A DNA stretch of 36,011 bases from an uncultured bacterium (GTDB lineage Bacteria > Patescibacteriota > Microgenomatia > UBA8517). The translations under genes and the position numbers were made by a program. The notes beneath the pieces were generated by a model. It worked only from the letters and a program-made list of their open reading frames with translations. It searched no databases and had not been told where the DNA came from. The stretch covers positions 1 through 36,011 of the forward strand of contig CALEZE010000008.1 in NCBI GenBank assembly GCA_937928235.1, given 5' to 3'. This document shows, one piece after another, positions 24,014 through 30,411 of this stretch; the first letter of the stretch is position 1, and the number at the start of each line of letters is the position of its first letter.

Positions 24014-24142
24014 TTGCAGAATTTAAGCGCCTTTAACTCTTTAGTTTTTGGAATATTGATACTCTTGTTTCCTAAATCCCTAAACTACCTAATAGCTATA
24101 TACCTAATTCTAGCCGGCCTTTTCGGATTGGGGATTATTTAA
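24014..24142 (+). CDS. DUF3096-type membrane microprotein (42 residues)
   Basis: TTG start, then QNLSAFNSLVFGILILLF and PKSLNYLIAIYLILAGLFGLGII, stop TAA at 24140-24142. The pattern GILILLFPKSLNYLIAIYLILAG closely follows the DUF3096 family, tiny proteins with two hydrophobic segments separated by a Pro-Lys turn. A strong Shine-Dalgarno 6 nt upstream supports the TTG. Function is unknown; it should lie in the cytoplasmic membrane. The last 8 bp overlap the 3' end of the convergent rfbD gene. It is easily missed by gene callers with a longer minimum length. Confidence 0.75.
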   Translation: MQNLSAFNSLVFGILILLFPKSLNYLIAIYLILAGLFGLGII

Positions 24143-25028
24143 GAGAGGATACAAAATCGTTAACAGCTTCTTGCCAGCTTCTGAATTTTGCGTCTAATTT
24201 TTCCTCCGTTATGGTTGTATCAAGACCGCCAAGACGAGGTCTGGGTGTCCGACCAGGGGCCATTAGAAATTCCTCCATAGACCCTTTCTCCACTTCAACC
24301 TCATTTCCTGTATACTTTTGCAAAAGATAGCTCGCAAATGCATGTGGAGTGGTAACTCCCGGGTTAACTACATGGTAAACCCCTGGCTGAGCAAGTTCTG
24401 CCATTTTAATTAACATATCAATCTGATCCTCTAGGTAGGTAACAGTTAACTTTTGATCCGTAAACATGGGGTACAGTTTCCCTTCCTCATACAACGAAAT
24501 AATCCCGTGTGCGTAGTCTTTCTTTGCCTCAAAATCTTTTGATCTAAAAGGATAGGCGGTTCTCACAATTGCAAATTCCCCATCAATCTCATGTAAAGCA
24601 ACCTCTGCGCGATTTTTGGTCCACCCGTACCAACCTAAGCCATCTGGGTTTTCTGGCAGGATAGCGTCCTCTACATATGGCCCAGGCTCTGATTCCGTTC
24701 CCTTAAAAACAAAGTCTGTGGATATATGAATCAAAAATTTGCCGTATTTTTTGCTGGCCTCTGCCAAATTTCTTGGACCCTCAACATTAACTCTCCAAAC
24801 TAAACCTTCTTCGTCCCCTCTTTCTTTTTCTGCTGCATCGACATTCGTAAAAGCTGCGTAGTTGAGAACAGTATCGAAACTGTCTCCTTTTTCTTCAAAA
24901 AACCTCAATACTCGTTCTCTATTTGTTATATCTAAGGCTTTCTCATCTACTCCTAGTGAATTTGGGACTGCGTCCATAAAAGTCGTTCCCATCAACCCAC
25001 TTGCGCCAACTACTAAAAACTTTTTCAT
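24135..25028 (-). CDS. rfbD: dTDP-4-dehydrorhamnose reductase RfbD/RmlD
   Basis: 297 residues. This extended SDR reduces dTDP-4-keto-rhamnose to dTDP-L-rhamnose with NAD(P)H. The Rossmann loop is GASGLMG at 8-14; the catalytic set is STD at 102-104 and Y133-GWT-K137; NYAAFTNVDAAE at 55-66 is a hallmark of RmlD. The C-terminal half carries the substrate-site segment YHVVNPGVTTPHAFA. It is the last gene of the rfbB-rfbC-rfbD run and its start overlaps rfbC as ATGA. The product should feed the rhamnosyltransferase-like GT2 enzymes at 1320-5737. Confidence 0.92.
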   Translation of the reverse strand: MKKFLVVGASGLMGTTFMDAVPNSLGVDEKALDITNRERVLRFFEEKGDSFDTVLNYAAFTNVDAAEKERGDEEGLVWRVNVEGPRNLAEASKKYGKFLIHISTDFVFKGTESEPGPYVEDAILPENPDGLGWYGWTKNRAEVALHEIDGEFAIVRTAYPFRSKDFEAKKDYAHGIISLYEEGKLYPMFTDQKLTVTYLEDQIDMLIKMAELAQPGVYHVVNPGVTTPHAFASYLLQKYTGNEVEVEKGSMEEFLMAPGRTPRPRLGGLDTTITEEKLDAKFRSWQEAVNDFVSSLK

Positions 25029-25597
25029 TTGTCTTTGAAGTGTTCTGGATAAAGGTCTCTCATTGAAGGATTGTTTCTGTCTCTCTCAGAAATTATTGGT
25101 TTATCAACTGGCCAATCTATTGCCAAATCTGGGTCATCCCAAGCGATACCTTGCGCCTTTGCATCATCCCAGTACTCATCTACCAGATATAGATAATGGA
25201 GGTCGTTTTCACCCAAAGCGCAAATGGAATTGCCCATTCCAGCGGGGAGAAAAATTGCTTGATGTGGAGAATCTGGAGCATCAGCGTCCAAAGTAAATGT
25301 TTCAATTTTCCCAAAAGTCTCACTTCCTGGGCGTACATCTACAATGGGTGCAAAAAGCTTTCCAGTAACAGGGTAGATCAACTTATTCCAATTCTCCGTG
25401 TGAACCGCTCTAATAACACCAGGATGACTCATTGAGTGGCTCCACTGAACAGGTTTAAAATCTATCCCAGAAGCTTCCTTCAGTTCATTCAAACGAAATA
25501 CTTCGTGGAAAAAGCCACGGTTGTCCGGGTAGGTGGGGCGCTCAATAATTAGAACTCCGGGAATTGAAGTTTCGCGAATTACCGTATCTGACGCCAT
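25025..25597 (-). CDS. rfbC: dTDP-4-dehydrorhamnose 3,5-epimerase RfbC/RmlC
   Basis: 190 residues, the usual size for this cupin enzyme. Visible family marks are YPDNRGFFHEVFR at 23-35, HSMSHPGVIRAVHTENW at 54-70 with the likely catalytic His66, the strand KLIYPVTGKLFAPIVDVRPG, and LPAGMGNSICAL followed by YLYLVDEYW. The common RGLHxQ is replaced by RAVHTEN, so this belongs to a divergent branch seen in many CPR and actinobacterial loci. It lies 18 bp after rfbB and overlaps rfbD by 4 bp. It acts between RfbB and RfbD in dTDP-L-rhamnose synthesis. Confidence 0.92.
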   Translation of the reverse strand: MASDTVIRETSIPGVLIIERPTYPDNRGFFHEVFRLNELKEASGIDFKPVQWSHSMSHPGVIRAVHTENWNKLIYPVTGKLFAPIVDVRPGSETFGKIETFTLDADAPDSPHQAIFLPAGMGNSICALGENDLHYLYLVDEYWDDAKAQGIAWDDPDLAIDWPVDKPIISERDRNNPSMRDLYPEHFKDK

Positions 25598-25615
25598 ACG
25601 CAGATTGTAACAGAT

Positions 25616-27508
25616 TTAAAGTTTGATATCAGTTATACCGCCAAGCGTAAGTCTGGTTAATGCTGAAAGGAAATAAGCATCGTCCATCCTATTAATAATT
25701 TCGCCCAATCTGTCAACAGGCCATAAAACAATCCCCTCTGGAGTTTCATAGTCTTCCCCAACATTAAGAGGTGGGAAAATTTTGTCCGCAACATCAACTA
25801 CGATTGCATAGAGGAATGGGTGGTTATTAGTCATACCAGGGTCTGGCATTACTCTCCCCAGTCCAATTATTTCTCCAACCTTCATAGATTCGTTACCCTC
25901 ATGAATACCAAGTTCTTCCTCCAACTTTCTTGTAATAAGTTCGAATATCGATTCGTTTAGCTTTGGGAAACCTCCAACAATGTCGTACACCTTGGCGCCA
26001 ACCGGGAACTTATCGTTCTTAATTAAAGCCAAGTGTGTAATTTCTCCTTTGTGTCTGAGAAGAACCAAGAGCTTGGCACCAGATTTTGGCCCCATACCCC
26101 AAGAGTAAAACCCTTCAACCCATTTCTTCTTGTCTTTTTCTACCAGAAACCAGGATGCAACTCCGTAAATCCGATACTTCTTGGGAGCATGTTCTAGTTT
26201 TGCCAACTTCAACTGTTTAACACCGCCTATCTCATCTGGCCTGTTGGCAATGTCCTCAACGAATCCGTGAGTTCGGGGGTTTTCCGCCATTTCCTGCAAC
26301 TTTTCACGAATAGCTTTGCTGGAATTTTTGAACCACTTTCTTGTTTTTAGTTTTTCTCTAACAGACTTAAGTTTCCCAGTTTCCTCAATCATTTTTTCTT
26401 CTAACGGCCCTGTGTCTTTTTCACCCTCTTTTTCAGCATTTTTATAAGAAATCTTCACCTTGCCTGTTTCTCGATCTAAAGACATAAATGCGTAAACCTT
26501 TTTCCCGCCATTCGAAAGTGGAGCGCGCCGGGTGAGTAGAGGTCTCCACCAGTCCTCATGTTTTCTATACCAATCAATGGTGTCTTCCAGTCCTTCGTCA
26601 AAGTTTTCTCTCGAGACTTGGGGTTTCCAACCTAATTCTTTGACTATTTTTGTGGAGTCAATAGCGTACCGCCTGTCATTACTGTGTCTGTCCGGAACAT
26701 ACTTTATCCAGCTTTCGTCTTTACCGTAAAGCTCAACCACCTTTTCGGCAATCACCCTATTTGGAACATCGTTGTCGGAACCAACCAGGTATGTCTCGCC
26801 TTTTACACCTTTTTCCAGAATAAGATCAACTGCCCTCGCGTGATCTTCCGTGTGAATCCAGTCTCGCACATGTTGTCCGTCTCCATGAACCGGAACTTTG
26901 TAACCATCAATTAAGTTTGTGACAACAATCGGCACAAATTTTTCTGGGAACTGATAGGGGCCATAGTTGTTTGAACAGTTAGAGATGGTTATATGCATCT
27001 CGGGATTTTTTTCGGCAAATTCTCTAACAAACCTATCTGCTTCAGCCTTTGAAATGGCGTACAAATTGTCAGGGCGGGGGGCATATGGGGTTCTTTCGCT
27101 AAACCTTTCTTTTGAGTCCAGTGTCAGCTCACCATAAACCTCGTCTGTTGAAACATGATGGAACCTAGGGACCTTGGCTTTCTTGGCTTCCTCAAGAAGA
27201 ACCTTTGTGCCCTTAACATTAGTGCTCCAAAAGGTTGCGGGGTCAAAAATACTTCTGTCCACATGGCTCTCGGCTGCGAAGTGAACCACAATGTCGATAC
27301 CCTTCATGGCGTTTTTGACATCTTCTCTGTTTCTGATGTCTCCCTCTACAAACTCTATCTTTTTCATCACATCTTTGAGGTTGTCCAGGTTCCCAGCAAA
27401 AGTGAGGGCATCTAAAACTCTTATCTTGTCTTTAGGATGATTTTTGAGCCAGTAATAAACGAAGTTAGAACCAATAAAGCCGGCTCCACCTGTAATTAAA
27501 ATCTTCAT
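25616..27508 (-). CDS. rfbB: dTDP-glucose 4,6-dehydratase RfbB fused to a Nudix domain
   Basis: 630 residues, nearly twice the usual RfbB length. Residues 1-335 are a complete dehydratase: GGAGFIG at 7-13, the catalytic T121-D122-E123 and Y150-AIS-K154, NYGPYQFPEKFVP and GDGQHVRDWIHTEDHA. Residues about 336-440 form a charged linker rich in Lys and Glu. Residues about 445-615 are Nudix-like: G513-x5-E519-x7-R527-K-L-E-E531-E532-L-G534-I follows the Nudix box except for Lys at the first Glu of REUXEE. No frameshift or stop separates the halves. The domain may act on a nucleotide sugar or sense one; neither is shown. The ATG overlaps the stop of the 21-codon remnant upstream. Confidence 0.92.
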   Translation of the reverse strand: MKILITGGAGFIGSNFVYYWLKNHPKDKIRVLDALTFAGNLDNLKDVMKKIEFVEGDIRNREDVKNAMKGIDIVVHFAAESHVDRSIFDPATFWSTNVKGTKVLLEEAKKAKVPRFHHVSTDEVYGELTLDSKERFSERTPYAPRPDNLYAISKAEADRFVREFAEKNPEMHITISNCSNNYGPYQFPEKFVPIVVTNLIDGYKVPVHGDGQHVRDWIHTEDHARAVDLILEKGVKGETYLVGSDNDVPNRVIAEKVVELYGKDESWIKYVPDRHSNDRRYAIDSTKIVKELGWKPQVSRENFDEGLEDTIDWYRKHEDWWRPLLTRRAPLSNGGKKVYAFMSLDRETGKVKISYKNAEKEGEKDTGPLEEKMIEETGKLKSVREKLKTRKWFKNSSKAIREKLQEMAENPRTHGFVEDIANRPDEIGGVKQLKLAKLEHAPKKYRIYGVASWFLVEKDKKKWVEGFYSWGMGPKSGAKLLVLLRHKGEITHLALIKNDKFPVGAKVYDIVGGFPKLNESIFELITRKLEEELGIHEGNESMKVGEIIGLGRVMPDPGMTNNHPFLYAIVVDVADKIFPPLNVGEDYETPEGIVLWPVDRLGEIINRMDDAYFLSALTRLTLGGITDIKL

Positions 27509-27570
27509 AATGTAGCTTTAACCGCTTCGCGCAAGAAGCCTGCTCCACCTGTAACTAGAATTTTACTCAT
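27505..27570 (-). pseudogene. 21-codon remnant of an SDR epimerase gene, now an upstream ORF of rfbB
   Basis: ATG at 27570 opens MSKILVTGGAGFLREAVKATL and stops at TGA (27505-27507), which overlaps the rfbB ATG as ATGA. The first twelve residues are the NAD-binding start of an epimerase, nearly identical to the GalE start at 35316, then the similarity ends abruptly. It lies just behind the rfb promoter, so it is probably translated and could couple translation into rfbB. It looks like the leftover 5' end of a deleted or recombined epimerase gene. Confidence 0.65.
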
Positions 27571-27590
27571 GATTTGTTTCGGAGGTTTTA

Positions 27591-27619
27591 ATTATACTAC
27601 AACCTATCCAATATTCCAA
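27591..27619 (-). promoter_or_regulatory. Promoter of the rfbBCD operon (TTGGAA - 17 bp - TATAAT)
   Basis: On the minus strand -35 TTGGAA (rc of 27614-27619) and a perfect -10 TATAAT (rc of 27591-27596) are 17 bp apart. The expected start near 27584 lies about 14 nt before the ATG of the remnant ORF. Confidence 0.65.
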
Positions 27620-27632
27620 TATTATAAGATAT

Positions 27633-28130
27633 TTAGGCATGTTTGTCGGCTACTGAGGATGCTCCCCAGCTTTCAGGCTTTGTTTTCGCAGTATAGCCAT
27701 TTCCGTTGACCATTCCAACAACCTCTTTAATCATCTCTCTTGTTGGGCCAAGGGCACCCACATCAATATGGATTTCAAGATCATATTTAGCAGCACTCAC
27801 AGCCCGTCTTAGTTGTGGAACAATTTGCTCAGCTAGCGCCAAAGACATCTGTGTTTCTGTGTATATTTTATCTCTCAAGATTGGTTTCTTGATGGTTCTA
27901 ATTTTTCTCCAAAAATACTTTGCTCCATAACCTTTTCTGTGAACAATGACGGCGGTTACAAAATCAATCTCCGCCTTTCCGTTTAGGCCTCTAGTTTGCG
28001 AATCAGTGCCAATGACAAGCCTGTAAAAACTGCTTGGCTCTTTCTCTACAAAAGCAGAAATCCCGGCTATCATTTCCGGGATTGTAACTTTTCCCTTAGT
28101 GGGACTTATAAATGTATCTTGTGTCTTCAC
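27633..28130 (-). CDS. YkuK/DUF458-type RNase H-like protein
   Basis: 165 residues from GTG at 28130, chosen because a perfect TATAAT ends 7 nt before it; a TTG at 28151 would add seven residues and would lie upstream of the -10. The family signature is clear: VIGTDSQT near the N terminus, FVTAVIVHRKG, then HIDVGALGPTREMIKEVVGM and the C-terminal KPESWGASSVADKHA. These Asp/Glu-containing strands resemble an RNase H fold, but no activity is established. It lies downstream of galU and upstream of the rfb promoter, and has its own promoter. Confidence 0.85.
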   Translation of the reverse strand: MKTQDTFISPTKGKVTIPEMIAGISAFVEKEPSSFYRLVIGTDSQTRGLNGKAEIDFVTAVIVHRKGYGAKYFWRKIRTIKKPILRDKIYTETQMSLALAEQIVPQLRRAVSAAKYDLEIHIDVGALGPTREMIKEVVGMVNGNGYTAKTKPESWGASSVADKHA

Positions 28131-28137
28131 CGGCTGG

Positions 28138-28143
28138 ATTATA
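28138..28143 (-). promoter_or_regulatory. -10 box (TATAAT) of the ykuK-like gene
   Basis: On the minus strand a perfect TATAAT ends 7 nt before the GTG at 28130. TTGAGG (rc of 28162-28167) stands 18 bp upstream as a fair -35. This predicts a leaderless transcript. Confidence 0.55.
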
Positions 28144-28182
28144 TCACGCAAGAAGAAGTGCCCTCAAACAAAAATAGCGGAA

Positions 28183-29088
28183 TTAGTTTTCCTCTTGAGC
28201 TGCCAGAAGTTCTGTGAGGTACTTTCTAAATTCACCATTAACTCCTTTGTGTTTTAGTGCAAATTCTACAACCGTCTTTAGATATTCCAGCTTGTTTCCG
28301 GTGTCATAATACTTGCCTCCCTTGACCTCTATTGCTTTTATCTCTTTCCCGTCTTCCAACATCAGTTTTAATGCATCGTTGTAATAAAGCTCATCACCCT
28401 CCTCAAGTTTTTCGTAAGCCGTATCTATGTATTTAAAAATATCGGGAGTAAAGAGGGATGCTGAAACCGTCGCTAAATCAGAAGGTGCGTTCTCTTTCCC
28501 TGGTTTTTCTATAATCGTGTCAACATCAATAACTCCTTCCTCAACTTCTTTCCCACTTGCAAAACCGTATCTATCATAATCCTCATCCGCTCGGGCCCTA
28601 ACTCCACCCAAACAAGTTACGCCATACTTTTCGTATGCGTCGACCAGCTGCTTAAAGCGGCTGGGTTGTGCAACAATGAAGTCGTCGCTAAAAGTGTAAA
28701 TGAAAGGCTCGTCTCCAACCAAGTGTTTTACATTAAGCATTGGGGTGCCATTGCCGTACGGGCCTTTTTGCCTAACATAGACAAAGTTCGCCATATTGGA
28801 AATTTTTTCTACTTCTTCAAGAAGGGGTTTTTTCTTCTCTCCACCCATTTTCAGATTTTCAATGAGGTCGAGGTTGGGAGCATCGAAGTGGTCTTCTATG
28901 GTTCTCTTGTGATAGCCCGTAACCATAATAATTTCCTCAATTCCGGCACCCACTAGTTCCTCGACAATGTATTGGATAATCGGCTTATCAACAATGGGGA
29001 GCATCTCTTTAGGCATAGCTTTGGTTTGGGGAAGAAACCTTGTACCAAAACCAGCTGCTGGAACTACTGCTTTTCTTACTTTAGCCAT
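28183..29088 (-). CDS. galU: UTP-glucose-1-phosphate uridylyltransferase GalU
   Basis: 301 residues. The nucleotide loop AAGFGTRFLPQTKAMPKEML at 11-30 and VDKPIIQYIVEE identify GalU, which makes UDP-glucose from UTP and glucose-1-phosphate. Later segments YVRQKGPYGNGTPML, FIYTFSDDFIVAQPS and IEKPGKENAPSDLA carry the sugar- and metal-binding residues. In RmlA the loop differs (GGSGTRLYP), so this is not the dTDP-glucose enzyme. UDP-glucose would serve GalE in this window and the polyprenyl-phosphate sugar synthases. It has its own promoter about 30 nt upstream of the ATG. Confidence 0.95.
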   Translation of the reverse strand: MAKVRKAVVPAAGFGTRFLPQTKAMPKEMLPIVDKPIIQYIVEELVGAGIEEIIMVTGYHKRTIEDHFDAPNLDLIENLKMGGEKKKPLLEEVEKISNMANFVYVRQKGPYGNGTPMLNVKHLVGDEPFIYTFSDDFIVAQPSRFKQLVDAYEKYGVTCLGGVRARADEDYDRYGFASGKEVEEGVIDVDTIIEKPGKENAPSDLATVSASLFTPDIFKYIDTAYEKLEEGDELYYNDALKLMLEDGKEIKAIEVKGGKYYDTGNKLEYLKTVVEFALKHKGVNGEFRKYLTELLAAQEEN

Positions 29089-29117
29089 ATAAAAAACCGG
29101 CCGAAACCGTGTAAAAA

Positions 29118-29146
29118 AGTATACTTTTGTGAAATTCCAAAATCAA
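29118..29146 (-). promoter_or_regulatory. Promoter of galU (TTGATT - 17 bp - TATACT)
   Basis: On the minus strand -35 TTGATT (rc of 29141-29146) and -10 TATACT (rc of 29118-29123) are 17 bp apart. The leader would be about 25 nt and lacks a Shine-Dalgarno; it contains a short GC-rich stretch (ACGGTTTCGGCCGG) and a T-run just before the ATG. Confidence 0.55.
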
Positions 29147-29158
29147 GTTATTTGGTGA

Positions 29159-29419
29159 TTAAGTCCTAAAAATCAAAGAAAGCGCTACAAGTAAACCAAG
29201 TGCTGCAATTAATACATATTCGATAACAACCGCAGTTTCTAAGTCCCCATGAATTTTGTGGTGAACTATGCCCCACACAACATAGGAAACAGCAACCCCT
29301 ATCGCTATCGCGGCCTGGAAAAGTCTGTCATAGGAAAAAAGCCAAAATCCGACAAACCCAAAGATCAGAATTCCCATAAGACTAAAATAGTGAGGAAAAT
29401 GTCTTGAAATGTGTTTCAT
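29159..29419 (-). CDS. Small membrane protein (86 residues)
   Basis: Three hydrophobic segments (about 14-29, 36-50 and 64-84) with a HHKIHGDL loop between the second and third. The start MKHISRHFPHYFSLMGIL is basic and His-rich. I do not recognise a named family; similar proteins of this size seem common in CPR genomes. Its ATG touches the stop of the CAP gene by one base, so the two should be translated together, and it may assist or accompany the CAP protein in the membrane. The reading frame has clear membrane-protein composition, so I regard it as real. Confidence 0.7.
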   Translation of the reverse strand: MKHISRHFPHYFSLMGILIFGFVGFWLFSYDRLFQAAIAIGVAVSYVVWGIVHHKIHGDLETAVVIEYVLIAALGLLVALSLIFRT

Positions 29420-30354
29420 TAAAGTATTTGTCCTGCCTTTAAAATTATCGCCAAAGTTATAATCATCCCCAAAAATGATAGGTGGGCAAAGGTCCTTCCT
29501 CCAATTCTTCTTATGCGGCGTCTAGAAACAAGTGCTGCATCAACTATCATTATTACAAAAAGTAAACCAACCACTGCAAGAGACACGCCTTTTGTTGTTG
29601 TGAACGGTGAAACCAAGACTTGCCCTTCAACAGTACCTATGGCGGTAACTGGCGAGGGCTCTGCCTGTGCAACTTCGGGTGCTTCCACAGGCTGTGGTGT
29701 AGGTTCTAATGTTGGTTGTGGAATTTCCGGAACTACTTCTTCAATGGGTGGCACCTGAGCAACTGCTTGTGGGATGGTATCTGCATATCTCGTTCCAAAG
29801 AACTGAACTATTATTGTTGTGTCTACCCCCGCCAGATTTCCTTCAACCACTCCGATACCTATCTCGTCATATTTGTCGGAAAGCATGTTGTCACGGTGTG
29901 TGGGAGACGCCATCCAAGCTTCAACCGCCGCAGAAGGGTTGGAAAAGTCGCGTGCCAAGTTTTCTCCTGCATAGTGATAACGGTACCCCGCGTTTAAGAA
30001 AAAGGCCCAGGGCTGGGTTCCGTCCGGTGCTACATGTGCCCAGTACCCTTTTGTTAACATGTCAGCCCCTTTGGCTTGGGCTGCTTGAGAAAGGGTAGAA
30101 TTTTCCTCCAACGGATTAAGACCAGCGTCTATTCTTTTCTGATTAGTTAGCGCAACCACCTCTGTCGGAGAAATGTTCGCCGCATATCCAAGCACGCGCC
30201 CCATTGGTGTCGTAGTCACGACATACAAACCAACCTGGACCGCGACCAAAAGAATCTTTAGAGCAACAAGAGATGTTGGATGAAGAATCTTTGCCCGGTG
30301 ATTATTGCTCTCATGGGGAATAAAAAAATGTCTAATTGTGGCAAGCAGGCTCAT
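29419..30354 (-). CDS. Membrane-anchored CAP/SCP domain protein
   Basis: 311 residues. A cytoplasmic N terminus and a membrane segment (about 29-47) are followed by a CAP domain at about 62-190: LTNQKRIDAGLNPL, YWAHVAPDGTQPW with H107, AGENLARDF with E131, and WMASPTHRDNML with H153, the usual CAP pocket residues. A Pro/Glu-rich linker (about 200-235) then leads to two C-terminal membrane helices with RRRIRR between them. The CAP domain should lie outside the cell. Its function in bacteria is generally unknown. A TAATAT box 6 nt before the ATG predicts a leaderless transcript. Confidence 0.88.
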   Translation of the reverse strand: MSLLATIRHFFIPHESNNHRAKILHPTSLVALKILLVAVQVGLYVVTTTPMGRVLGYAANISPTEVVALTNQKRIDAGLNPLEENSTLSQAAQAKGADMLTKGYWAHVAPDGTQPWAFFLNAGYRYHYAGENLARDFSNPSAAVEAWMASPTHRDNMLSDKYDEIGIGVVEGNLAGVDTTIIVQFFGTRYADTIPQAVAQVPPIEEVVPEIPQPTLEPTPQPVEAPEVAQAEPSPVTAIGTVEGQVLVSPFTTTKGVSLAVVGLLFVIMIVDAALVSRRRIRRIGGRTFAHLSFLGMIITLAIILKAGQIL

Positions 30355-30360
30355 TACCCA

Positions 30361-30366
30361 ATATTA
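30361..30366 (-). promoter_or_regulatory. -10 box (TAATAT) of the CAP gene
   Basis: On the minus strand TAATAT ends 6 nt before the ATG at 30354. A weak -35 (TTGCGT, rc of 30385-30390) is 18 bp upstream. It fits the leaderless pattern of the window. Confidence 0.42.
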
Positions 30367-30411
30367 CTCGCTATGAGTAGTTTCACGCAAGAAACTGGCT
30401 TTGAAGTCAAC

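Noticed and set aside
29089..29117. Terminator in the galU leader (GC-rich stretch then T-run)
   Set aside because: The best stem is only 3-4 bp and it lies between the galU promoter and ATG. It is noted as a leader feature but is too weak to call.
29709..30098. 129-codon plus-strand open frame
   Set aside because: It is antisense to the CAP domain coding sequence, with Pro/Leu-rich shadow composition.
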